Shown one piece after another: positions 8,222 to 16,865 of a stretch of DNA of 64,000 bases. How positions within the stretch are numbered: the first letter of the stretch is position 1; every line of letters starts with the position of its first letter. The notes beneath the pieces are model-generated. The model made no database searches. It was not told the origin of the DNA and saw only the letters and a list, made by a program, of their open reading frames with translations. Origin of the DNA: Alphaproteobacteria bacterium (GTDB taxonomy: Bacteria; Pseudomonadota; Alphaproteobacteria; Micavibrionales; Micavibrionaceae); assembly GCA_013215815.1 (NCBI GenBank), contig JABSQP010000006.1:62001-126000 (forward strand), in the 5' to 3' direction. The translations under genes and the position numbers were made by a program.

Positions 8222-10051
8222 ATGTGCGGTATTATTGGTATATTAGGTGATCAAGAAGCATCCCCTTTATTGCTGGAAGGTTTAAAGCGTTTGGAATATC
8301 GCGGTTATGATTCTGCTGGTATTGCAACACTTGTGGACGGTGTTATTGATCGTCGCCGTGCAGAAGGAAAATTGATTAATCTAGAAAATCAATTGAACGA
8401 CAATCCTCTCACAGGAACAATTGGTATTGGCCATACGAGATGGGCGACGCATGGCGGCCCAACAGAAAATAATGCGCACCCACATGCCACAGAAAAAGTT
8501 GCGGTGGTTCACAATGGAATTATTGAGAATTACGCTGAGATCAAAGAAGAGCTTAAAGAGTTACAGTGTCAGTTTGAAACAGATACGGATACAGAAGTAA
8601 TTGCTCATCTTGTAACGCATCACCTTAAACAGGGGCTAAATCCTCAAGAGGCTTCTGATAAAGCGTTAGACCGATTAGAGGGGGCTTTTTCGTTAGCGAT
8701 TATGTTTGCTGGTGAAAATAATATGATGATTGGTGCGCGTCAGGGAACACCGCTCGCTGTTGGTTACGGCGATGGGGAAATGTTTTTGGGATCTGATTCA
8801 TATTCTCTCGCCCATTTGACACAAAAAATTACGTTTCTAGAAGATGGAGATCGTATCTCCTTAACAAAGGACACAGTTCGTATTTACACAGCAGATAATG
8901 ATAATGTTGAACGTCCAGTTCGTATTACAGCGCAATCCGGAGCAACAACAGGTAAGGGTGAGTATCCGCACTTCATGCTTAAGGAAATTTATGAGCAGCC
9001 AGCAGTTATTGGCGATACACTAAATTCCTTTATTAATCCTGCGACGAACGACATCACTCTTCCGCAATATATTGTCGATGCTTTAGATAAGGCGCCGCGT
9101 ATTACATTGATTGCCTGCGGAACAGCGTTCTATGCGTGTATGGTTGCGAAATATTGGTTTGAGCAACTGGCTGAAAAGCCTTGTGAGATTGATATAGCAT
9201 CAGAATTTCGTTATCGCGAAGCGCCGCTTCCAAAGGATGGCGTTTGCTTGTTTGTATCACAATCAGGAGAAACGTTAGACACTCTTGAAGCTTTGCGCTT
9301 TTGTAAAACAAAAGATCAAACAATAGTGTCGATCGTGAATACTATTGAAAGTACGATTGAGCGTGAATCAGATATGGTTCTTCACACTTTGGCTGGTCCA
9401 GAAATCGGCGTGGCTTCAACGAAAGCATTTACAACCCAGTTAACGACGCTTGCATGCCTTGTTCTAGCGCTTGCAGGAAAAAATGGATCGATGAGCAAAG
9501 AGCAGTTGGCTGAATATGGGCAAGCGTTACGCCACTTGCCAAAAATTGCGTCCAACATTCTTAATCACGATGGTGAGATTAAAAAGATATCCAAAGAAGT
9601 AGCACATGTACGTGATATGCTTTATTTGGGCCGTGGTAGCTTGTATCCAATTGCTCTTGAGGGTGCGCTGAAACTTAAAGAAATTTCATACATTCATGCC
9701 GAAGGGTATGCTGCAGGTGAAATGAAGCACGGTCCAATTGCTCTTATTGATGAAACTGTTCCGGTTGTTGTTGTTGCTCCATCGAATGATCGCTTGTTTG
9801 AAAAAACCGCGTCAAATATCCAGGAAACAACCGCGCGCGGTGGCAAGATTTTACTTTTTTCTGATGCAGTAGGCGTTGAAAAAATTAAAGATCAAACATC
9901 GTGGGCTGTTGCGCTAGGTGAGGTGCATTCATTTGTAGCGCCTATCCTTTATACAATACCTGTTCAACTTCTTTCTTATCATGTGGCTGTTGCCAAAGGA
10001 ACGGATGTCGATCAGCCGCGTAATTTAGCAAAATCCGTGACAGTAGAATAA
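8222..10051 (+). CDS. glmS: Glutamine--fructose-6-phosphate aminotransferase (isomerizing)
   Basis: GlmS converts fructose-6-P plus glutamine to glucosamine-6-P, the entry step to UDP-GlcNAc. The 609-aa protein begins MCGIIGI, so Cys2 is the N-terminal glutaminase nucleophile. The glutaminase domain covers roughly 1-225, followed by two SIS sugar-isomerase domains (GTAFYAC near 300, SQSGETLDT near 348, GRGSLYPIALEGALKLKEISYIHAEGY near 465-490) and the C-terminal PRNLAKSVTVE. It is one base from glmU and almost certainly co-transcribed. No glmS ribozyme is expected or seen, as only one base separates the two genes. Confidence 0.97.
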   Translation: MCGIIGILGDQEASPLLLEGLKRLEYRGYDSAGIATLVDGVIDRRRAEGKLINLENQLNDNPLTGTIGIGHTRWATHGGPTENNAHPHATEKVAVVHNGIIENYAEIKEELKELQCQFETDTDTEVIAHLVTHHLKQGLNPQEASDKALDRLEGAFSLAIMFAGENNMMIGARQGTPLAVGYGDGEMFLGSDSYSLAHLTQKITFLEDGDRISLTKDTVRIYTADNDNVERPVRITAQSGATTGKGEYPHFMLKEIYEQPAVIGDTLNSFINPATNDITLPQYIVDALDKAPRITLIACGTAFYACMVAKYWFEQLAEKPCEIDIASEFRYREAPLPKDGVCLFVSQSGETLDTLEALRFCKTKDQTIVSIVNTIESTIERESDMVLHTLAGPEIGVASTKAFTTQLTTLACLVLALAGKNGSMSKEQLAEYGQALRHLPKIASNILNHDGEIKKISKEVAHVRDMLYLGRGSLYPIALEGALKLKEISYIHAEGYAAGEMKHGPIALIDETVPVVVVAPSNDRLFEKTASNIQETTARGGKILLFSDAVGVEKIKDQTSWAVALGEVHSFVAPILYTIPVQLLSYHVAVAKGTDVDQPRNLAKSVTVE

Positions 10052-10103
10052 GGGGCTTCCTATTATAGATTCTCGATCTATTCTGTTAAGAATATGGATA
10101 ATT

Positions 10104-10910
10104 ATGACGTTCATTGTGTTGTACTTTTCTTTAGTACACACAAATTTTAATTTACCAGTATATCAGCAGTATTTTGCTAGCAAATTCTTTGTTCCAGTTG
10201 AGACTGAATATGCTAAAAATAGGCAGAATTTCGCCTGTATAGTATCAAATTGTATTCCATCTTTTTCTATTTATAGAAAAAATAAAACAGCATGTGATGG
10301 AGGTGTAACAATAACTGATTACACATATACTGTATCTGGGAAAAAATATGATGTTACGCGATATTCTTACTTAAGAACTAGATTTTGTAATGCGTTAGTA
10401 TTAAAGGCTTATTATTTTCCTTTATATCCGAAATGGTCGGTTCTCGATCCTAGTTTTCCTAAGGGAGAATTCTTGGCTGACTTTGAAAAAACTTCAAGAA
10501 TTTTAATTATATTATGGTTTTTTTATCTGATTTTAAGTATGGCGGCCTTAAGAGGGCGCACAAATCTCCAGTCATTGATATTAGATGTTCAGAAAGATAG
10601 CCGAATATTTGTTCTATCGTGCGCTGTTTTTTATCCGTTCATTATAACGGCTATTCTATTCCTTTTCTCAGTGCTTGATTTGTTTTCAAGTTGGTGGAGA
10701 ACAGTAAATATTGTTAGAGATTATAAAGAGGTTTTGGATGTTTTATGGGCGGGAATGTTATATGCGTTTATTTACTTGCCTAGTGTAGTACTCTTTTTTA
10801 AATCCATTGGTATCAAATCCAAATTAGGATGCTTTTTAGCATTGGTTGCTACAATCTTGATTTTTTACGTTCATGGTGTTGCGCAGAATATGTTACGTGT
10901 AATTTTTTAG
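10104..10910 (+). CDS. AT-rich membrane protein with DUF3592-like extracytoplasmic segment
   Basis: This 268-aa protein is not recognised with certainty. The N-terminus carries no clear long transmembrane helix. Residues about 70-125 (YTYTVSGKKYDVTRYSY ... YFPLYPKWSVLDP) look like the DUF3592 beta-rich domain, which is typically flanked by helices. Four hydrophobic segments follow (about 129-150, 170-193, 213-232 and 242-260). The gene is visibly richer in A+T than glmU/glmS before it, and its codon use favours TTA, ATA and AAA, suggesting a later acquisition or weak selection. It follows glmS by 52 bases without a visible terminator. Confidence 0.55.
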   Translation: MTFIVLYFSLVHTNFNLPVYQQYFASKFFVPVETEYAKNRQNFACIVSNCIPSFSIYRKNKTACDGGVTITDYTYTVSGKKYDVTRYSYLRTRFCNALVLKAYYFPLYPKWSVLDPSFPKGEFLADFEKTSRILIILWFFYLILSMAALRGRTNLQSLILDVQKDSRIFVLSCAVFYPFIITAILFLFSVLDLFSSWWRTVNIVRDYKEVLDVLWAGMLYAFIYLPSVVLFFKSIGIKSKLGCFLALVATILIFYVHGVAQNMLRVIF

Positions 10911-11057
10911 AGCTTAGTTTCTCAATAGAATAAATTCACTCCCGTTGATTTTTTGTAATATTATTACTTTTCCTTGATTTTTTATTAGTTTTGAGGTCTA
11001 ATCAAGCTAATCAAAAAACCGAGCCAAATCGGCGAGACGTTGAACAGGGTATAAGTT

Positions 11058-11627
11058 ATGTATCTCTTTAAGAAACAAGGGATGCTGTGGCCGCCTGCGG
11101 GCTGGAAACACTTCTCTTCTATCAAAAAGTCACGAGGTCAGGCGTTAAGCAAAGACCCGATGACCGCTACTATCACAGGGCTAAGCTATAAAGTTGAAGC
11201 GAGTCCTGTTTATCTCGATGATAGTGATCTAACGCAGTTATATTCGTTTCAAATTGATGGTTGGTCGTACTCTATTCATAACGAAAGTTATGAGTATCCA
11301 ATTTTGAGTTTCCATCTTTTGGATCGTGATAAGAAGGCGACAAAGAAATCTCCTTTCATGTCGAATTTAAAAGTAGGGGCTCGTGTTTCGCATATCACAG
11401 AAGGCATGGCTCACCGTGTTATTATGGCCACTCTATTTTTTATGAAACAAATAGATGGAAATAATGTTCCTGATTATGAGCAGATTCTTAAGCTCTATCG
11501 TTTGGATGTGACAACAGATGCTTCTCTTTTGATGAATTGCTTGAACGCTGAAAAACAAAGGCCTCTCCAAACGGAAAGGCCTGAGGGTAGATTTTATAAG
11601 TATCTATTAAGATCGAAAGGCGATTAA
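11058..11627 (+). CDS. Conserved-looking hypothetical protein
   Basis: This 189-aa soluble protein has no signal peptide or membrane helix and is not recognised. Notable points are a basic N-terminus (MYLFKKQGMLWPP), an alpha/beta middle (SFQIDGWSYSIHNESYEYPILSFHLLDRD) and a basic C-terminus. The coding end carries AGGCCT inverted copies (11571-11596). It converges on the FYDLN gene with a single base between stops. The 147-base gap before it is AT-rich and contains no recognisable RNA gene. Confidence 0.55.
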   Translation: MYLFKKQGMLWPPAGWKHFSSIKKSRGQALSKDPMTATITGLSYKVEASPVYLDDSDLTQLYSFQIDGWSYSIHNESYEYPILSFHLLDRDKKATKKSPFMSNLKVGARVSHITEGMAHRVIMATLFFMKQIDGNNVPDYEQILKLYRLDVTTDASLLMNCLNAEKQRPLQTERPEGRFYKYLLRSKGD

Positions 11628-11628
11628 A

Positions 11629-12039
11629 TTATTTATCGTCTTCTTCGTCCTCTTCCTCATCATCGAGGTCTTCTTCGAGATCATCTATGTCGTCTAGGCC
11701 ATCTATCTCATCATCAATGTTGAGTGAATCACTGTCATCTAGATCATCATCGTCTTCATCATCAAGATCATCCATGCTCATAACGGCATCGTCTTCTTCA
11801 TCATCAAGAAGAACTGAATCGTCGTTATCATCAGCAACTGCCTCATCTTCTTCTGTTTCCGCTTCAGGTGTTGCTGGCGTAATCTCTTCTTTAATCGCAG
11901 CGGCACGCCCGCGTCTTGTCTTAACTTTTACCTCACCTGTGAATTCTGTGTCACAAGCTGGGCAAACGATTGGCGATCTGTTCATATCGTAAAAACGCGC
12001 CCCACAATTCATACAAATGCGTTTTAATCCTTTAGACAT
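11629..12039 (-). CDS. FYDLN acid domain protein (TIGR02300 family)
   Basis: The product is 136 aa. The N-terminal zinc ribbon has two CxxC pairs (CMNC near residue 9 and CPAC near residue 27) around the diagnostic FYDMNRSPIVC segment. A short basic stretch (KTRRGRAAA) leads into an extremely Asp/Glu-rich tail of about 80 residues. The family is largely alphaproteobacterial and its function is unknown. The acidic tail could mimic nucleic acid or bind basic partners, which is speculation. It is divergent from the thiolase gene across a 192-base gap that must hold both promoters. Confidence 0.85.
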   Translation of the reverse strand: MSKGLKRICMNCGARFYDMNRSPIVCPACDTEFTGEVKVKTRRGRAAAIKEEITPATPEAETEEDEAVADDNDDSVLLDDEEDDAVMSMDDLDDEDDDDLDDSDSLNIDDEIDGLDDIDDLEEDLDDEEEDEEDDK

Positions 12040-12231
12040 ATTCTCTTGGCCTTTTATGTTGGTGAATTCGATAATCTTTAGTTGCCCTGTTTTGGGAGGC
12101 TTGTCAAAGTAAAAAATACGCTCGATTTGCCATTTTTACCTTTAACTGCATGGATTTTAACCAGAATTAAAGATACACTATGACATACTATATTTCCGAT
12201 CTTTTTTGAGGCAAACGGAGGCTCACAAAAT

Positions 12232-13359
12232 ATGCAAAAATCAGTTGTTATCTGCGGGTATAAACGCTCCCCATTTACTTTTGCGAATAAAGGCGCGCTG
12301 GCCAAAACAAGGCCGGATGATATGGCCGCAGAGGTGATTAAGGCTCTTATCGCTGATACTGGCGCAAAAGCAGAGGATATTGAAGATATTCTGATGGGTT
12401 GTGCTTTCCCAGAGGCGGAGCAAGGTTTCAATTTGGCTAAAATCGTAGCGCAACTTGCTGGCTTGCCAAATAGCGTTGCTGGTGCAACTGTAAACCGTTT
12501 CTGTGGTTCTTCCATGACGACTGTACAAATGGCGGCTGGTTACATTCAAATGAATGCTGGTGATCTATTTGTTTGCGCAGGTGTAGAAAGCATGACGCGT
12601 ATTCCAATGGGCGGATTTAATCCAATGCCAAACCCGGCCATGCTGGATGTATGTTCTGCTGCTTATATTGGTATGGGTGAAACGGCAGAGAATTTAGCTA
12701 AGAAGTACAGTATCGATCGCGATGCGCAAGAAAACTTTGCTGTGTCATCGCAAGAAAAGGCCTCTAAAGCGCAAGAAGCTGGAAACTTTAAAGATGAGAT
12801 CGTGCCGATTGGTGATGTTGCAGAAGATGGCTGTATTCGCGCAGGGACAACAAAAGAAGCTTTAGAAGGGCTGAACCTTGCTTTTGATAAAAATGGTACG
12901 GTTACAGCTGGTACGGCGTCTCCACTTACAGACGGCGCAGCTGCAGTACTTGTAGCCTCTGAAGAGTATGCAAAAGCAAACGGTTTACCGATTTTGGCGC
13001 GTATTAAATCTGTTGGTGTTGCGGGCTGTGATGCCTCAATCATGGGTATTGGCCCAGTGCCATCAACGCAAAAGGCATTAGAGCGTGCTGGCCTTACAAT
13101 CGACGATATTGAAGTTGCTGAACTTAACGAAGCTTTTGCAGCGCAAGCATTGTCTGTTCTGGGTGAATTAGGATTACCGCAAGAGAAAGTGAACCTTGAT
13201 GGAGGCGCAATTGCCATTGGTCACCCACTGGGTGCGTCTGGCGCGCGTATTACAGGAAAGCTGGCAACATTGATGCAACGTGAAAGTAAGAAAGTCGGCC
13301 TTGCGACGATGTGTATTGGTGGCGGTCAAGGTACAGCGATTATCCTAGAGAGTGTTTAA
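12232..13359 (+). CDS. Acetyl-CoA acyltransferase (3-ketoacyl-CoA thiolase)
   Basis: This enzyme cleaves 3-ketoacyl-CoA with CoA in the last step of beta-oxidation. The 375-aa protein has the acyl-accepting C91 in NRFCGSS, the conserved NEAFAAQ and GHPLGASGAR motifs, and the second catalytic Cys in MCIGGGQGTA. GGAGG at 12217-12221 supports this start. The next small gene starts inside its stop codon (TAATG), and the FadN-type fusion follows, so the three form a tight operon. FadA or FadI naming would be arbitrary, but the order fits a FadA partner of FadN. Alternative: a biosynthetic thiolase, unlikely in this context. Confidence 0.92.
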   Translation: MQKSVVICGYKRSPFTFANKGALAKTRPDDMAAEVIKALIADTGAKAEDIEDILMGCAFPEAEQGFNLAKIVAQLAGLPNSVAGATVNRFCGSSMTTVQMAAGYIQMNAGDLFVCAGVESMTRIPMGGFNPMPNPAMLDVCSAAYIGMGETAENLAKKYSIDRDAQENFAVSSQEKASKAQEAGNFKDEIVPIGDVAEDGCIRAGTTKEALEGLNLAFDKNGTVTAGTASPLTDGAAAVLVASEEYAKANGLPILARIKSVGVAGCDASIMGIGPVPSTQKALERAGLTIDDIEVAELNEAFAAQALSVLGELGLPQEKVNLDGGAIAIGHPLGASGARITGKLATLMQRESKKVGLATMCIGGGQGTAIILESV

Positions 13360-13619
13360 TGAGCGCTGATTTAGAGGCAATTAAAGAACGTAACGCCCGC
13401 GTTGAAGCTGACAAAGCTTGGGAAACATCATGGGTACGCCGTTTATTTATTGCCTCTGTAACGTATGCTATTGCTGCGTTTTATATGCATACGGCCGGAT
13501 TAGGAAACGCGTTTTTGGGCGCATTTGTTCCGACTGGCGGATATTTGCTCTCAACTGTATCTCTGCCGTTTGCCAAGACATATTGGATTAAGAATTTTTA
13601 TAAAGGACAGGAGTCATAG
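13359..13619 (+). CDS. Small two-helix membrane protein in the beta-oxidation operon
   Basis: This 86-aa protein begins with an acidic/basic helix (ADLEAIKERNARVEADKAWE) followed by two hydrophobic segments, about 32-50 and 58-75. Its ATG shares the last A of the thiolase stop (TAATG), and FadN follows after two bases, so expression must be coupled to both enzymes. No family function is recognised. Location suggests a membrane anchor or a helper for the fatty-acid oxidation enzymes, which is inference. The two-helix shape resembles DUF-type small inner-membrane proteins in other alphaproteobacteria. Confidence 0.75.
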   Translation: MSADLEAIKERNARVEADKAWETSWVRRLFIASVTYAIAAFYMHTAGLGNAFLGAFVPTGGYLLSTVSLPFAKTYWIKNFYKGQES

Positions 13620-13621
13620 AC

Positions 13622-16036
13622 ATGACAATCAATAAAGTTGCTGTTATCGGAGCAGGCGTGATGGGGAGCGGTATCGCGGCGCAAATAGCAAACGCTGGCG
13701 TCCCTGTAGTACTGTTGGATATTGTTCCCGACGGCGCAGAAGATCGTAATGTGATTGCAAAAGGCGCAGTGGCCAAGATGCTAAAAGCAGATCCGGCGCC
13801 TTTCATGTCGAAGAAAAACGCGAAGCTGATCGAAGTTGGCAATTTAGAAGATGATTTAGAGAAAATTACTGATTGTGACTGGATTGTTGAGGTCGTTTTA
13901 GAAGACCTTAAGATTAAGCACGCCACGTACGAAAAAATCCAAAAGCACCGTAAAAAAGGTTCAATCGTTTCCTCTAATACATCGACTATTCCTTTGGCAA
14001 AATTGGTTGAAGGACAGAGCTATGATTTCGCTAAAGACTTCATGATCACCCACTTTTTCAATCCGCCGCGTTACATGCGTTTATTAGAGATTGTTGTAGG
14101 TGATAAAACACGAAGCGATGCCATTGATATTGTATCTGATTTTTGTGATGTACGTCTTGGTAAAGGTGTTGTGAAGTGTAAAGATACACCGGGTTTCATT
14201 GTAAACCGTCTGTTGGTTTTCTGGATGCAGGCGGCTGTGAATGCGGCTATTGAAGATAACGTACCTCTTGAGATAGCAGATAGCGTAATGGGTAAACCAA
14301 TTGGCGTGCCGAAAACAGCTGTATTTGGTTTGATTGATTTGGTTGGTGTTGATTTGATGCCGTACTTGTCAAAATCAATGCTCTCGACATTGCCAGAAGA
14401 TGATGAGTATAGAAAAATCTATAAAGACTACCCATTTGTACAGCAGATGATTGATGCCGGCTATAATGGTCGTAAGGGCAAGGGTGGTTTTTATCGTCTT
14501 AATCCTGATGCACCTAAGGGGGCAAAAGAAAAACAAACGCTTCAACTTGATGCTGATAAGTTTGACGAAAGCCAATATCAAAAATCAGATAAACCGAAAT
14601 TAGAATCGGTGAAGGCAGGAAGAAAAGGTCTACGCGCTGTTGTTGAAACAGATGATGAAGGCGGAGCATATGCATGGAAAGTACTCTCACAGACATTGGC
14701 GTACGCAGCTTCTTTAGTTCCGCAAATTGCAGATGATATTAACTCCGTTGATAAAGCGATGCGATTGGGTACGAATTGGAAACGCGGTCCATTTGAAATG
14801 ATTGACCAGCTCGGTCCGAAATGGTTTGCCGATAAACTTCGTGAAGAGGGCATGGATGTGCCTGAATTGCTTGATGCTGTCGGTGAAGGGACTTTCTATC
14901 GTGTAGAAGAAGGCAAGCTTCAGACATTTGGCACCGATGTTAAGTATCATGATGTTAACCGCGCTGAAGGCGTGCTACTTCTTCGTGATATTAAACTTTC
15001 AAGCGAGCCTGTTATTAAAACAGCAAGCGCAAGTGTTTGGGATGTCGGTGATGGTGTTCTTTGCGTCGAATTTACAGGAAAAATGAATGCGCTTGATGAT
15101 CAGGTTTTTGAGGCATACCACAAAGCGATAAAATTAATCGGTGATGGCTCTGGCGATTACAAAGCCATGGTGATCTATAATGAAGGATCTCATTTCTCTG
15201 CTGGTGCGAACCTTGGTTTAGCTATCTTTGCGATGAATATTGCGATGTGGCCACAAATCGAAGATCTTGTTGCTGGTGGTCAGAAAGTCTACAAAGCGCT
15301 TAAGTATGCTCCATTTCCTGTGGTGTCCGCGCCTTCTGGCATGGCTCTTGGTGGCGGCTGTGAAATTCTTCTTCACTCTGATCATGTGCAAGCACATGCA
15401 GAAACGTACACAGGTCTCGTTGAGGTCGGTGTTGGCCTAATTCCGGGTTGGGGTGGCTGTAAAGAAATGGTACTGCGCTATCAGGCAGAAGAGCAAAACA
15501 ACTTTGATAAAGCTGTTGGTGGCGTGACGGGTGAGAAAACAATTTGGTTCAGTCCGAAGAACACACCAATGGGCGCGGTCCGTAAGGCGTTTGAAACAAT
15601 CGCTCTCGCTAAGGTGGCCAAGAGTGCTCAGGAAGCTAAAGAGATTAAATATTTAAAAGATACGGACGGTATCACGATGAATCGTGATCGTCTTCTCTAT
15701 GATGCCAAACAAAAGGCGCTGGAACTCGCAAAAGATTATAGCGCGCCAGAACCTATTGAAGAAATTCGTCTTCCTGGTCCGTCTGGAAAATTTGCGCTCG
15801 ATATGGCTGTCGCGGATCTTCAAAAATCAGGCAAAGCAACACCTTATGACGGTCCTGTTTCAAGCGCGGTCGCAGCTGTTTTGACAGGTGGCGATAAGGC
15901 TGATTGGACAAACCCAATTCACGAAGATGATATGTACAAGTTAGAGCGTGAAGAGTTTATGAAGCTTGTTCGTAATGAAGGCACACAAGAGCGTGTCGAG
16001 CATATGCTGACAACGGGTAAGCCTCTTAGAAACTAA
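13622..16036 (+). CDS. FadN-type 3-hydroxyacyl-CoA dehydrogenase / enoyl-CoA hydratase fusion
   Basis: This 804-aa enzyme catalyses hydration of enoyl-CoA and NAD-dependent oxidation of 3-hydroxyacyl-CoA. The domain order is dehydrogenase first (Rossmann VIGAGVMGSGIAAQ at about 8-21, THFFNPPRYMRLLEIV near 141) and hydratase/isomerase last (HFSAGANLGLA and GMALGGGCEIL near 523 and 574). That is reversed relative to E. coli FadB and matches Bacillus FadN. The stop overlaps the convergent rhodanese gene by four bases. With the thiolase upstream and an acyl-CoA dehydrogenase 3 kb downstream, it forms a FadNAE-like set. Confidence 0.92.
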   Translation: MTINKVAVIGAGVMGSGIAAQIANAGVPVVLLDIVPDGAEDRNVIAKGAVAKMLKADPAPFMSKKNAKLIEVGNLEDDLEKITDCDWIVEVVLEDLKIKHATYEKIQKHRKKGSIVSSNTSTIPLAKLVEGQSYDFAKDFMITHFFNPPRYMRLLEIVVGDKTRSDAIDIVSDFCDVRLGKGVVKCKDTPGFIVNRLLVFWMQAAVNAAIEDNVPLEIADSVMGKPIGVPKTAVFGLIDLVGVDLMPYLSKSMLSTLPEDDEYRKIYKDYPFVQQMIDAGYNGRKGKGGFYRLNPDAPKGAKEKQTLQLDADKFDESQYQKSDKPKLESVKAGRKGLRAVVETDDEGGAYAWKVLSQTLAYAASLVPQIADDINSVDKAMRLGTNWKRGPFEMIDQLGPKWFADKLREEGMDVPELLDAVGEGTFYRVEEGKLQTFGTDVKYHDVNRAEGVLLLRDIKLSSEPVIKTASASVWDVGDGVLCVEFTGKMNALDDQVFEAYHKAIKLIGDGSGDYKAMVIYNEGSHFSAGANLGLAIFAMNIAMWPQIEDLVAGGQKVYKALKYAPFPVVSAPSGMALGGGCEILLHSDHVQAHAETYTGLVEVGVGLIPGWGGCKEMVLRYQAEEQNNFDKAVGGVTGEKTIWFSPKNTPMGAVRKAFETIALAKVAKSAQEAKEIKYLKDTDGITMNRDRLLYDAKQKALELAKDYSAPEPIEEIRLPGPSGKFALDMAVADLQKSGKATPYDGPVSSAVAAVLTGGDKADWTNPIHEDDMYKLEREEFMKLVRNEGTQERVEHMLTTGKPLRN

Positions 16037-16431
16037 CTATTATCTACCATAAATTTTTGAAAAGAGCTTTGGACGGCCTGCATGATGGCTTCCATTGGTA
16101 CTGGCGTTTCGCTTAGTTTTAAGTGCGCACCACAGGCTTGAAGGCCAGTAATTCCACCATCGATAACAATTAAATTTTCATGGCCTTGCATAGCTAAAAT
16201 TTCTGCAAGCTTAAATGCACGTGGCCCCGCTTTGCATAGTATAAATGTTTCTGTATCTGTTTTAGTGAATTCGTCAGGTTTGATTGTATGGAGAGGTTGA
16301 TGATTAACTGGATAATCAAGCGCCATGTTCTTATATTCGAGATCTGTACGTATATCGAGAATATTAAGATCTGGTTTTTCTGACATTAAGGTCGAAAAAC
16401 CTTCGGCGCTAATAACTCCAACTTGTGTCAT
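16033..16431 (-). CDS. Rhodanese-like domain protein
   Basis: The product is a single-domain cytosolic rhodanese of 132 aa. The active-site loop is CKAGPRA with Cys66 as sulfur acceptor, and the CH2A-like LDIRTDLEY segment sits at about 25-33. The domain ends near residue 105 (VIDGGITGLQACG), with a short helical tail. The substrate is unknown; such proteins take part in sulfur transfer or detoxification. The 3' end overlaps FadN by four bases in convergent orientation. The upstream lipoprotein gene is separated by a strong terminator, so this gene needs its own promoter near 16432-16448. Confidence 0.85.
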   Translation of the reverse strand: MTQVGVISAEGFSTLMSEKPDLNILDIRTDLEYKNMALDYPVNHQPLHTIKPDEFTKTDTETFILCKAGPRAFKLAEILAMQGHENLIVIDGGITGLQACGAHLKLSETPVPMEAIMQAVQSSFQKFMVDNS

Positions 16432-16448
16432 GAATACATCTCCATAAA

Positions 16449-16475
16449 AAAACGGGCTAAATGATAGCCCGTTTT
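16449..16475 (-). terminator. Rho-independent terminator of the small lipoprotein gene
   Basis: AAAACGGGCTA (16449-16459) and TAGCCCGTTTT (16465-16475) form a perfect 11-bp stem with a five-base loop. A/T runs on both sides make it bidirectional in form. It lies directly behind the minus-strand lipoprotein gene and before the rhodanese start. Confidence 0.82.
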
Positions 16476-16499
16476 ATCAAATTTTATATGTTAGACCAA

Positions 16500-16778
16500 T
16501 TATTTTGAGATCTGTTTGAACTGTGGTTCAGCACTTTGCATCATGATTTTTTCTTCAGCCGGTGCTGGAGCAGGTTCAGGAGCGGGCTCTGCAACTGGTG
16601 CAGGAGCAGGCGTCTCCACAACTGCTTTAGGTTTTGCCATGGCCGTACGCTCATTTGTGTATGGTGCGCAACCGATTGTCTGTTGATCATCGCATAGACC
16701 TGATTGTGACATTTGGCCACAAGCTGCTAGTGCAGTCGTTGCAGCGATTGATAGCGCTAGAATTGATAGTTTCTTCAT
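16500..16778 (-). CDS. Small proline-rich lipoprotein
   Basis: This 92-aa precursor has a type II signal peptide ending in the lipobox LAAC, so Cys20 would be lipidated. The mature part has two Cys (CDDQQTIGCAPY), then an Ala/Pro/Glu-rich spacer (about residues 55-76, PAPAPVAEPAPEPAPAP) and a short polar tail. It is probably an envelope lipoprotein spanning part of the periplasm by its PxxP-type linker. No family recognised. A strong terminator follows, so it is likely monocistronic. Confidence 0.75.
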   Translation of the reverse strand: MKKLSILALSIAATTALAACGQMSQSGLCDDQQTIGCAPYTNERTAMAKPKAVVETPAPAPVAEPAPEPAPAPAEEKIMMQSAEPQFKQISK

Positions 16779-16865
16779 TGTATTTCCTTTGTTTATTATC
16801 GCTAATAAGTGTCCTCAGGCGCACTATACGCCTGAAAGCTCAAAAGTTCAATATTTGGGCTGTAT

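Noticed and set aside
10911-11057. Possible tRNA or small RNA in the AT-rich gap
   Set aside because: The GC-containing stretch near 11018-11040 does not fold into a cloverleaf and has no T-loop consensus.
11571-11596. AGGCCT inverted copies at the end of the 189-aa gene
   Set aside because: Inside coding sequence, with no T tract after it.
11687-11992. Open plus-strand frame of Ser-rich composition
   Set aside because: Antisense shadow of the Asp/Glu-rich tail of the FYDLN protein; the GAT/GAA codons read as Ser on the other strand.
16814-16834. Hairpin TCAGGCG / CGCCTGA behind the M32 homologue
   Set aside because: No U tract on the relevant strand; at most a weak structure.
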